Shown here piece after piece: positions 22,501 to 32,835 of a stretch of DNA of 64,000 nt. The notes under the pieces were generated by a model. It was not told the DNA's origin. It saw nothing but the letters and a program-made list of their open reading frames with translations, and ran no database searches. The first letter of the stretch is position 1, and the number at the start of each line of letters is the position of its first letter. The DNA is taken from positions 1,860,001-1,924,000 of the forward strand of contig JBANDB010000012.1 in the NCBI GenBank assembly GCA_037576215.1, given 5' to 3'. This DNA comes from Armillaria gallica (lineage: Eukaryota; Basidiomycota; Agaricomycetes; Agaricales; Physalacriaceae). The position numbers were made by a program, and so were the translations under genes.

Positions 22501-22728
22501 GACAACATCAAATATGTGATACAAGTTCTTGATGACCTTCTCAATGGCAGAGCACATACTATGGACCTGGTAAGCTGATACTCCTTTTGTCGGACAAATA
22601 CTGACCAGTGACAATTGATCTAGGTTCCCTCTGATTCATCGTCCGTGCCGCATGCAATAGGCCGCTTTGTAGGATGGTGTAGTCACCGAAAGCTAGATGG
22701 TATGCCGGAACAAAAGCAGGAGGTTTAG
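19575..22728 (+). CDS. DUF6535 family membrane protein, intact copy C
   Basis: Function unknown. I infer four exons (19,575-19,866, 19,917-20,080, 20,131-22,569, 22,624-22,728), which together form an uninterrupted frame for 999 residues. Intron 1 contains an in-frame TAG at its own acceptor, so splicing is required. The layout matches copy A: acidic leader, YPEDAPFEE, VEESRDNVDVLLVFAGLFSA, hydrophobic blocks around VWVNGLWFTSLFLSL, VQVVIGLLPVLMHLALAIFL and ALSWVICAGTVLVYTAYVV, and FPQCPYRTPLC. The long C-terminal part has diverged from A and B and is about 30 residues longer, with small insertions. The last exon encodes a tail ending PEQKQEV. Unspliced intron 3 again stops at once (GTA AGC TGA). 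Confidence 0.9.
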
Positions 22729-23640
22729 CTGATAAGGGTCTTAACCTTGCTCGACAAAGATTCAGCAATAGTAGTAGTATTGTAAAAGCATCGTTCGTCA
22801 AAGGCCTGGCCCGAGCTTCAAAGCACCAGAATTATTTGCTCATTCTATTCACCGGACACTGCTGTGAACCAATCCCTTCCATCTCATTCTCGTTTCATTG
22901 TTTGCATACGGATACCCTATCGGGAATGACAGGGCAGGGTAGTTTCATTGTATATTCATCACTGATACATACATTAGACATAAGCTCGAGGCCAAACACC
23001 AGGATAGCGTCAATATCCCTATACTCTCCGCATACGCGCTCGCGATGCTGCAAATCCACATACTCTCTACTAGAAGTGACTCTCCCGTAACACTTGCTTT
23101 CGGCAAGCGACAGCCAACACTGACCCTGCTAATATCTTCGCAGTCTCTCGCATGCAGATGTATCCCAATCACAACAAGTAGCGATACACGAAACGGCCCC
23201 GAATACATTATATGATCGACAATCAGACGCCATCTGGGGGCGTGAGCTCCGGAAACCGAACCGGAGCTCGAGGACTATGATGGGAATAACGGCAGTGAGC
23301 AAGGCGCGTTTGAGAGCTGAGGTGGTGTATGGACGTAGTGCAAAGTCATGGAAGGTGGACAGAGGGTTGGTGATGCAAGAACGAGTAGGAGAGTCGACAG
23401 GATGAAGACCAGATCCTTGACATATGATAATGATGGAGACAACAATACTTTGGGACATCGAGTGATAGCTACGATTCGCACGAACCGACGTCACCATCGA
23501 CACCAACCCCTGCCGAAATGACTACCAGCCACAGGCTGGCTGCAACCACCATGTTCAGCATGAGGATCCCGATTCTGGTGTCTATGGCCACCGATAGCCA
23601 CAATTCAGGTTTACCGGCAGCTACACTCTATCAACGCGTC
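22729..23640. other. Intergenic, with a third copy of the hairpin repeat
   Basis: The first 100 bp are the probable 3' end region of DUF6535 copy C. The stretch 23,070-23,290 resembles 2,260-2,480 and 28,770-29,000, including CTCCGGAAACCGAACCGGAG at about 23,248-23,267. The rest shows nothing I can assign. Confidence 0.5.
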
Positions 23641-25060
23641 AAGATTCCGGTTTAAGGCCATGTTGATGATGGTGAGTTTGTGTCCATCGCATACGTCCTT
23701 GGCCGGACAAGAATGAAGAAATCCTTACGAAGGTACAGGCATCAGAAATGGTCATGGAAGCGAGGTGGTGATATAGGCTTCGACTTTGTGCGGCACGGAT
23801 ATGTCGAGAAGGGTCATTGAATGCGCCTAGATTCATCGCTTGTGTGATGTGAGAGATAATGGAGACGTGTACGAAGCGTGGTTCATACGTGTGTGAGCTT
23901 CCGCATGCTACAGGAGAGATCAACGAGCGACATGGAGATGTCGGCGAGAGGGGCTGATGACGGTCTATGGCAGTCTTGAGGCAATCTGGGAAGTTGATGA
24001 GACGTCCAGCCTGGCATTGAGAAGAGGCGTCCATAAAATAGATGCTAGAGGGTTGTCAATCCGTTTTGGAAGAATCCCAGTTACTTGTGGAGGCGGAGCG
24101 GGCAAGTGACACATCGGGATGTTCGAGAGACAGCTTCAATATCCATCCGCTTTCAGGAAATCCCCCGCCCGACCCTTCCTTTCTTCATCAACCTTTCAGG
24201 TTCAAAGAAAGCCGAATACGACACTCCCTGTATGTAGACCATACATCCTCGTGCCGGCAACGAAGATTGTTTGCTGCAATCCTGCTTCGTTGTTCGTAGA
24301 GGTGCTGGTAGACACAAAGGAGGAAGTTATTGCAAATGACGGTGGCTGAGGATGGGTTGTACACTGATGTGGAGAGTCAGTACGGCGTGGAGATGGACGA
24401 CGAGGTACTCACAGTCAAGTCTCCATCCATCCTAGGATATCGTTCATCAACCAATAATTCAGTCAGTGCTTCTTGACATTGACAACCCTCGCTCGGTAGA
24501 GCATTCCAACGTCGTCCACGCGGCATCAAAGTCTACGTTCCGCGAAAAGTCCATGGGATAAACTCCGTGTGCGAATGCGTCTAAATCGAAATCTATGGCC
24601 ATGTTGACGTGTGCATCGCAGATGTGGTTGGCGTTCTGTACGGGAACGAAGATACAAAATCCTCGCTACCAATGGGACCTATCAGGGGTGGTCCTGTTTT
24701 CTCAATGTTTCCTTGTGTGCAAATGGAAGGGCGGTCTTTCAGGTGAGGTAGACTTGCGAAACAGATATTTTGAGGGTCGGTGAACGTCAGTCGGGGATCG
24801 AGGACTTTGTGATGAGGGTGGCCAATGGATGTTGGAGCTGGGTGTGAGCGATGGGGAATAGCAAGCGCGGTTAGGTGACGAGGGACCGTATCGTGGGAAT
24901 AATCAAGGCCTCTTCGACATAACTCTCATCTCGCAGAACTTCAAGAAAGGTACGTCACTCGTGCTAACGGACGGTACGTAAGCTGAAGTGGCTCTTCATA
25001 GGTGCAAGCTGAGCAGGCAGGTGTAGGAGGCATAGAAATCTTCGTATAATGGTCGACACT
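23640..25060. repeat. Degenerate repeat block, third unit of the 1-2,060 type
   Basis: From AAGATTCCGGTTTAAGGCC (about 23,640, compare 330) through GAGGTACTCACAGTCAAG (about 24,400, compare 1,405) to the junction repeat at 24,940-25,022, this block follows the order of 320-2,035. Exon-like frames shared with the first block are broken here as well. No intact gene. Confidence 0.55.
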
Positions 25061-25449
25061 TTAAGGCCTCAACATCTAATTACGGGTGCGAACATAGACG
25101 CTGGTTAATTCCAGTCTCATTCTTGGCTTCGGTACATCCTTTACATCTTGCTGTCGCTGTGAGTACTGATCTCATCCTTTATCATCAGATGCATCCACTT
25201 CCCTTCTTCACAGCAAGACACACGTGTTTGCGCCTGTACTTCTGGGCATGCCTTCACTATCTGCGGCGCCTCATTTCCGAGCCGATGGGAACCCTTCCTT
25301 TCATCGTGTTTTCTCTCCAAAGGACCAGAGTCTGTGTTGACACCGACCAGAAATCTTCAACAAGACACGATAACAGGATCTCTAGGTACCAGCCTTCCCA
25401 TCCAGACATCCCTCCCTAGATCTGAGTATCTCTATTGCAGACTTATTTG

Positions 25450-26370
25450 TTTTTCATTCTACACCGCTGATCGGTGGTCGTCGAAGGAACCTCCCGGTTC
25501 CACGTCTGGTTTGTTCAACGATAACAACAGTCGACCGCCGTCTGGACTCTCTTTGGCAGCCCGTTTGCGGACGACCGAAGCAGCACCGCAGATCTCCCAT
25601 CAGCGTCTCTTGCTAGCCGTTGTCGAAGGATCAACCCTGTGCATCCATTCAAGACCAACACTCTAGCATCTGCATCGCCTTCCGGTGGTAGCCATGGGGG
25701 GAGTAGCACCTCGTTTGGAGGTGGTGTAGGAGGATCGCTATCTTCTGTAGGCATAGCGAATCGGACGGCGATAGGTCCTACGCTATTTCTGACAATGAAT
25801 CGGCCACCGGCTCCTCTACACGCAAGCCGAGCTTCGCCCCCTTTGCACTATCGAGCTTGCGCAGCGAGGAAACCGGTAGCCCAAGACACCCAATGTCTCC
25901 CAGGAAGCGATATTCAAGCAGTTTCGGCCATCGATACTCCCCTTCACTGGGTGCGGGAAGTGAGGGCAGCGCCAACGGGAACAAGAAAGGTCGTTCCTGA
26001 GCACGAACACAACAGGATATTGATGCGAGGAAAGCATCGAACGGGACACAGATTACACTTGCAGTCTCCATGGCAGGCGTTTCCGGAACTAACCCCCGAC
26101 ACATAAAGGCGGGTTGCTGTTGAAGTTCGCCGCCTGGCGTTATGCTGACGAGTGAAGGGGAAATCGACGAGAAACTTTGAAAGATGAACGAGACATTGCT
26201 GGCGATCCTGGAAGGCCTAGGAGGGATTGAGAGAAGCATTACCCCGGGAGTCGTGGGTCCAAGTGGATTTTGGATGAGAGATTTGTGCGCCCGAGGTACC
26301 GTTCGACTGCGAGTCAACCAAGGATCAGAAGAGGTGATGATAGAGAGATGGAGTTTGATGATGACCACAG
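25450..26370 (+). pseudogene. Atg13-like C-terminal region, copy 2
   Basis: In shifting frames the stretch reads DRWSSKEPPGSTSGLFNDN and SGLSLAARL (about 25,475-25,570), then FKTNTLASASPSGGSHGGSS (about 25,650-25,710). It continues STRKPSFAPFALSSL and RKRYSSSFGHRY with GAGSEGSANG (about 25,810-25,975), then QQDIDARKAS, GEIDEKL and MNETLLAILEGLGG (about 26,185-26,228), and finally MEFDDDHRRG. The RKRYSSSFGHRY stretch and the order of these low-complexity blocks are what I know from fungal Atg13. The N-terminal HORMA domain is absent, and stops (for example after KKGRS at about 25,999) break it. Several frame changes fall between blocks. Copy 1 is at 13,140-13,535. Confidence 0.7.
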
Positions 26371-26399
26371 ACGGGGTAGACCTCCATTTTCTCGTCGGG

Positions 26400-28600
26400 C
26401 TCGTGCTGGACTTGTGTTCTCCTCTATATATTCTCTTGGTGCTTTCATGCAACTCTGTCTTATATCTAAGTTCAAATAAAAAGAAGGCGGCATTGTGCCG
26501 TCTTTATTCGTGTAGGCGAACAAAGCCTACCGTTCTTCGTGGTGCATCGGGTTTCGTGTCTGAATTTTTGGAGCCATGTACGAGCTCTAAAAGGTAAAAC
26601 TATTCTCAGTAAAGTTCACCGAACGGATGAAAACACTTACAAGGCTTCGGTGTTCGAAATTACGAGTCAAAATGCGACCGTCAAAATGTCATTAATGAAA
26701 CCCGGGTCATCAAGATATCCTAATCGAAGATTCGCTGGGCGCCACAGGATGTTGGTTCTCCAAGGGTCGAGGTCTGGAACGACCTCTCTCGCTTCCAAAA
26801 CTTTAGATGACGGAAAATAGTGAGCAACATGGAATATTCGCACAAGGAAAACCTACGACATAACGGGATTCAGGCTCTGTAAGGTTTCGGGCGTACTTCA
26901 TGCAAAAGTTCTACACGACGGTAATTGATAAGCGACATGGAGAACCCGCAAGACGAAATACTTACTAAGCAACGTGAGTTAGGCTCAGCGGGGTTTGGAT
27001 CCCAGAATTCTGGAGCTTTCATATGATGAGAAAGCGAGCATTTCAAATGCGCACGGAGAAAGCAAGAGCTGATATCTACAAGGCTGCGAATGTGTTAGTG
27101 AACAACATCGTGATAGTGAGGCCAAATTCGGCCTACCTTTCATCTACACGTTCCTCCCGGTCAAAAGAGTCTCTTCAAAACCAAGACGCCTGTCCTTGGA
27201 GACCTTGAGCGGGTAATCTGGACAAAACACGTGCCGCTGGAAGATAATACTTACAGTGTCAGTAGTGATAAACAAGCCAAAGATACGTACCATATTAGAT
27301 AAAACGTTCAAGTCCAAGTTCTAGAAGAGAACGGTAAACGTCGGAAGAAGGGAAGAGAAAACAAGCATACGATCGCCGTGGTAAGAGGGAAAGCAAAGAA
27401 TGCTGCCGATAGTGACAGCATGACGAACACCTGCCGTCTTGAAGTTCCTTCCGTATCGTCTTGAGAGGGATAGGTCGTCGTCACTTGCGGTGGCGAAGAG
27501 AATAATAGAGGGATAGCCAAATTTGAACTTTTTTTCTAACAGTTCCTAAAGGACGTCAAAACCAGTGCTTCAAGGAAGATTAACCCTCTACACGGCGCCG
27601 TTTTAGGAGAGGTACACTGAGTTTTTGAATATTGGCCTCCCCTTCTTGAATACGGACGCATTCCAGAACTTTGGAAAATGGCACGGAGCCGTTGGTGTAG
27701 AGAAACGCGGTGGATTTGTAGAACCAGGGCCTCAAGGGAGATTGACCCGTAATATGGCGCCGTTTTTGGGAAAGGTACGTCGGATTATTGAATACACGCA
27801 TCCACTTCTTTAATGGCTGCATTCCAGAAGTTTGAGAGAAGGCTCGAAGTCGCCGGTGCGGAGAAACATGGAAAATTCAACTTGGAGGATTTATTCCGCT
27901 TAAATTTTTGAATACAGTGTGGTATTGAATGGGTAGAATCGCTCGAGGACCGAGGAAATCACTTGTACATCTTAAATTGTCCATAAACGACGATTTCCTG
28001 AAATACCAGAGTGAAAGATTAAGTATGATCTCGTTTGAGACATTCGTAGTAAACTTACCTTCAAATCTCTGAATTCTGACATCGGAGTCCGTGCATGCAG
28101 TTATTCCATACGTTAAACCCCGCTGAGATCGCGTCGAGTAAATTCAAAGACTCGGATCTCACGTCAACGAGCCTCGCCAGATTGTTGGTAGTCGGTTTCT
28201 GAGGGAAGTACAAGTGGTTGAAGAGTGTCAGCTGAGGAAGGAGATGAAGGCAAGAATCAAAGGGCCCAGCAAGGCACGTGTTTCAAATTTGGTCCGCATC
28301 GACGCTTGAGTTGCCGCCATGACCTCGGCCTCGTAGGCTGGCTTCCTCCAATGGTAAGCACTTTGCCTCTGATTTCTTGTCGCTTCCTGAACTTGCACTC
28401 TATAGACGGCGACTTGAAGATGGGCCAAAATGATCTGGGAACGATAACGCGTCTATGAAGGTGGTCGTTTCAGTGCATGCAGGGAGGGGAGCTGGTTCGC
28501 TTACGCATTTGTGCCAGTTTTCTTGACTGGCAACGAGGGATGGGAGCAGGGATATGCCGTGCTTCAATACAGGTACGTCACTCTTGCCACCCCTGACACG
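26400..28600. repeat. Decayed segment paired with 13,900-17,700
   Basis: The blocks correspond to those after the first Atg13-like fragment. A helical frame FQKFERRLEVAGAEKHGKFN (about 27,827-27,885) and a frame LRKEMKARIKGPSKARVSNL (about 28,230-28,290) before a GTAAGC..CTATAG intron (about 28,350-28,405) look like true exons of an unknown gene. In both, the paired copy has a different reading. The block ends in a cut-short junction repeat (28,556-28,590). Confidence 0.45.
27560..27885 (+). repeat. Two-unit tandem duplication of an exon-like segment
   Basis: A unit of about 165 bp occurs twice in a row. Each starts TTCAAGG..GATT(A/G)ACCC, passes GGCGCCGTTTT(A/T)GG(A/G)(A/G)A(G/A)GTAC and CCTCCCCTTCTTGAATA or a relative, then CATTCCAGAA(C/G)TTTG and GAGAAAC. 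GTACAC..TTCCAG has the form of a 50-55 nt intron in both units. The paired locus near 16,470-16,640 has only one unit, so the duplication arose after the two loci separated. Confidence 0.6.
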
Positions 28601-29616
28601 GACCATCGCAGTGCTCATGCCATCCAGTGTACATACTACGGCCGCAATATAATCTCGCGTTTGAAGGCCACGACATAAGCTTGAGAGCCCCAACAACCAA
28701 TAGCCCTGCACTCACCGCATGAACACTCGACCGAGCTGCTCGTTCGCAGACTCCCTAGTGATCCTCCCACAACACACACTTTCCGCAAGACAGTCTCGTC
28801 CCTGCCGACAGCCACCACCGAACCCTCTAGTGTCTCCGCAGTCTCTCGCTTGCAGATCAATCCCAATCGCAACGAATCACAATATCCCAACCACAAAACG
28901 AGCCCGAATACACTATAGGATCGACAATCCGACGTCGTCTGGGGCCTCGGCCTCCGGAAACCGAACCGGAGCTCAAGGACAACGATGGCGGTAACGACAG
29001 CGTGCGTTGGGGGCAGAAGGGTAGTTTGAGAACCGAGGTGGTAGCCCAAAGAAGGGCCCAGCCGATAACGCCGAGACGACGCCTATAGCACTATCGACCC
29101 CCCACCGTCGCCTCAAAACAAATTTTTTGCGCCTATGTATTTTCAATTTTTCGCCTAGGTATGTGCCCTCAACCTTCACTTTTCGACTTGGACTTATTGG
29201 TTCTTCTCGATTAGTTGGATAAGCGCCAGCGAGGCACAGTTAGAGCAGGAGAGTACAGGTCGGGGGTGGGAAAAGGATCAGGGCCACAATGCCGCCATTG
29301 TTAGCAACGAATCTATGCACAAACCCCCTGAAATCGACACCACCCCTACCGAAACGGGAAACGGTACCTACTACCTGCCTCAGGTCCGCTGCAACCCCCA
29401 TTTTCAGCATAGAGATCAGCGTCTACGTCCAGTCATTACGTCGCCACCAACAGCCACCCACATCCCCCATGATTTCCACAGATTTCGCGCACCAACATGA
29501 CGGCTCGATCAACCACGCAAGTCGCAACGACCACGCTACGTACACACACAGCTACAGCGATGGTCACCGGGTGCTGAACAGCTATGCAGCCCCGATAAAT
29601 CACCATCAACGTCTGA

Positions 29617-30138
29617 CGGATTCAGCACCCTCGCTATTCACATCGGCTCTGAACCAGATTCCATCACTGGTGCTGTTATTCCTCCAATATTCCGTCGTCT
29701 ACGACACTCGCCTAGTCGTCTGTCCGTGTCCACAAGAGGTACGAGTACAGCCGATCCGGAAATCCTACGATGCGTTGGAAAAGCTCTTGGCGACCTTGTA
29801 GTCTGGGGGAGGCTCGGCTCTCACTTTTGGTAGCGGAAGTGCTGCGACTGGTGCAGTACTCGCAATGATAGGCAAGGGGGACACGTTCTCAGCGTTAACA
29901 ACGTTTAGGGTAGGACTTGGAGATACCAGAAGTGTGTCGTGGATAGCTCTGAGATGTCGTTTGTCGAATTGGAAGAGGCCGCTGAAGGAAGATATTTGCA
30001 GCGCGATAAGAGATGATACCAAGGTATGCTCAAGGCTTCAGTTTTTCTACCGGTACCTGCTAACCTGTTACTGCAGCTAACTTGGGTCGAGATACCTACA
30101 AATCCCACGTTGCGGGTAGAAGATATACCAGCGACAGT
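29617..30138 (+). pseudogene. Cystathionine gamma-lyase fragment (front half), copy B
   Basis: This copy is clearer than copy A: DGFSTLAIHIGSEPDSITGA (about 29,617-29,676), YEYSRSGNPT (about 29,741-29,770), DALEKLLATL, a stop, then ALTFGSGSAATGAVLAMIGK (about 29,814-29,873), HVLSVNNV, a stop, GRTWRY, FVELEEA, AIRDDTK, an intron (30,024-30,076) and LTWVEIPTNPTLRVEDIPAT. The order is that of family members from the N-terminus to just past the TPTNP loop. At least two stops and three frame changes are present, and the PLP-lysine half is missing. Copies A and B share the intron and the truncation point, so the fragment was cut before duplication. Confidence 0.88.
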
Positions 30139-30512
30139 ACGCATCGTGTGACGACATCCCTCTAAACTGCAGCCACTCAGACGTTGTCATGTAGAGTCTG
30201 CAACGCAGACGATTCTCAACGTTTTGCACGAGATCGTTCTGCGCTCGTTTCGGTATCACAGCAGACGGATTGAAGAGTGCGCAGCGATGATGGCCTATGG
30301 ACGTTATTTGTTGGATATTGGAGTATGATGCTTCGTAGTCTCATCATCTCATTCGATGTGACGACACGCTATAGGTGGTAGAATAAGGCTCCTGATCGAT
30401 GGCCTTACTTGCATGTCTCCTGGGAGACGGGGAGGTTGGCAAGAAGGAGGCGGCCATGCCGGGTTCCCTAGCGAAGCTCGAGGGAAACCATACCTCCATT
30501 GGATAGAGCCTG

Positions 30513-30562
30513 AATATCAGAAAGTGGTTAGACTGGGAATGGGCGGGTTCGCGACAGTGTAA
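30513..30562 (+). pseudogene. Possible protein-kinase glycine-loop fragment, copy B
   Basis: The reading IEPEYQKVVRLGMGGFATV followed by a stop is identical to copy A at 3,960-4,032. Only the ATP-loop-like string is present; other kinase motifs are not seen. Confidence 0.3.
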
Positions 30563-31439
30563 CAATTCTGTCGCTTACTGACGTTGCTGTGCTTAGAAAC
30601 TATCGAAGCGTCTGCGATGGCTGACCCGCCTTTGCCTGCACGGTATAAAGATTGAACTTGGTGTGAAGTGGCGGAAGTGTAAATTGGAGACGGGATTATG
30701 AGATATGGCAACGCAGAGGTCATAATGGAGATCACTTGCTCGCCATGAATATATTTGTACCGAAGAAATACAGTAGACACCGTAGTTTCCTAGACGGTCT
30801 TAGTAGACTAGACGCGGACTTGGCCGTCATTTTTGGTTCGCGCATGACTTTCGCGTGTCAGATAATTTTGTTGCTTGTCTTACTCTGCATCCACCGCTAT
30901 CTCTCTGCTTGAATATCCATGTCTGCTTTTTGAAAAAGAACTCTACGCCAATCAACGAGGATTATTGAACACGCCATCCCCTACACTGCGTCAGTAACAC
31001 TTGTAAAGCTGGAGGAAGAGTCGAGCAACGACCAGGAATCTCTTTGACAGGCGAAGCACGTCAAACTAGAAGATACCGCACAGGACATCGAGGAATACGC
31101 GAATGTATCCACACCAAAGCGCTTGGAGCAGAAAAAGCCTAGTCTCGTAAACCAGACTCAACGATCCGTATGAAGAAGGTCGTTCAATAGAAAAAGCCGC
31201 CCTCGCCGCTGCCGAAGAAGCCTAAACCAATACCGCAGTCATTGGCAATGCCTCCAGAAAGACGGAGGGATGTTTACGATGCGATGGATCGTTTTTGTGC
31301 CCGCAGGTGAAAGGGATCTGGTTCACAAGCAAAGGCACGGGAGTTCTGCCGTATATTGACGGCTGGAAGCTTGCGCGTATGGTATGAGCAGGTTGTGACT
31401 GACGACGAGGGACAGGAGGTGTCCAGTGTAGAGACGTCG

Positions 31440-31526
31440 CGTGCTCCAAGACAGGTACGTCACTCTGGCCAATAGACGGCTCGTAGGCTCATAGGCGCAA
31501 GCTAAGCAAGCGGGTGTGATACGCGG
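31440..31526 (+). repeat. Dispersed junction repeat, copy 6
   Basis: Nearly identical to the copy at 4,885-4,970, as expected from the segmental duplication, with GTGCTCCAAGACAG|GTACGT and GGCTCATAG|GCGCAAGC preserved. Confidence 0.5.
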
Positions 31527-31767
31527 GCACGAGAAAGATCCAGTCATCATCTCGAAGTCCCCGAAGGACCAACGGTCGATGATGAGCACCACGGATCAAC
31601 AGGACTGGATCGCCAAATTTACTGTCATCGTAAGGTAAGACCTGTTTCGTATAATTTCGCGTGGTATTCATTGACACCGTATGAGCTAGCCGTGCGATTC
31701 AACACGATCAGCTTGTTCTTAACTAGAGCGGTCAAAGTCAGCTCGAAAACAGTCTATCATTGAAGGT

Positions 31768-32064
31768 ATGATCAAGAAGACAATGGGGAGCCAGAAGAAA
31801 AGGAAAGGCAACGCCAGTCATCCGTCTGCCCCTGGAAGCGGGAGCTTATCCTCGTCTCCGCCTAGTACACCATCATCTCCGCCACCACCGCCGCCTTATT
31901 ATGCTTCACATTCTGGTCATCCTTTGCATGATGGAAGGCTGCCTTTGCCTCCTAGACAATCTTCTAGCCCTTCAACATCGCGTTCACCATCTCACTACCT
32001 TGGGAGGACAAGACAACTACCGCTATGCGCCTATTATCAGATAACTCTACCAAGCATATATTGA
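31768..32064 (+). other. Pro/Ser-rich open frame, copy B
   Basis: 98 codons starting MIKKTMGSQKKRKGN, differing from copy A by a few residues near the start and one His/Tyr change after the proline run. Low-complexity Ser/Pro; no domain recognised. Confidence 0.3.
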
Positions 32065-32276
32065 GCGCGGGAACTGAGAGGTCTGGTGCGGTCGTCGGAC
32101 ATTCCGCTGCTTCTTCCACGCCGCTCTGAAGATATCGAGAGGATGCGGGGTTGATGGCGGGAACGGCGAAGAACTGTGTGCTCATATATGAGTAAACTGC
32201 CTTGATAAATCTCGCCGCAGCATACATATTCTGCATAGTATGGTTCAAGCAGAATAAAATGGGGACAAGAGCAACC

Positions 32277-32409
32277 CACGATTTCTCGACGCCAGAGTCA
32301 CCAATGAGGACAACCTGAAATAATAATAAATGAACATCGAGTTGACCACCGAATGGCGAGGAGAACGACTTTGACGACATAAGCGTAGTCCAGCACTTCC
32401 TTCGGCCAT
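32277..32409 (-). pseudogene. Rab11-type GTPase 5' fragment, copy B
   Basis: Minus-strand ATG at 32,409, frame change, EVLDYAYVVK, intron ending TTATTTCAG at about 32,315, then VVLIGDSGVEKSW. As in copy A the P-loop has Glu where Rab proteins have Gly, and the rest of the GTPase (switch regions, NKxD, SAK) is absent. The shared start and shared truncation point show a single capture followed by duplication. Confidence 0.65.
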
Positions 32410-32835
32410 GCTGTAGTACGGTGATGAGGGTAAGGACAAGAGCTAGGATGAAGGACAAATGAGTGAGAGTTACGGCGCGGAGATTGAATGCCCTTTGGAT
32501 TCTGGAACTTCCCTCTGACGATTTTTACTGCACCACCAGAAAATGTTATTCCAAGCATACTGCGTCATCGTCAAGGCATATCTTGTGAAAGCCAAAGTTC
32601 AGAAGCCAGATCTGCCGCATCCTTGTCTCCTCGAATCGACGCCCTAACTGTTCGGTTAATCGTTTTGATCCCAATCGTTATCAGTTAGGCGCCGTGAATA
32701 CCTTCTAGGGTGCTTGCTCTAGCGCTGGAACATGAGGTGACCATGAAGCGTGCCAGCATACAGCATACAGCATGCAGCTGGCGTGCTTCTACCTTTCTCT
32801 CCACCATCGTCCTCCCTTCAAAGCTCCTAACCATT

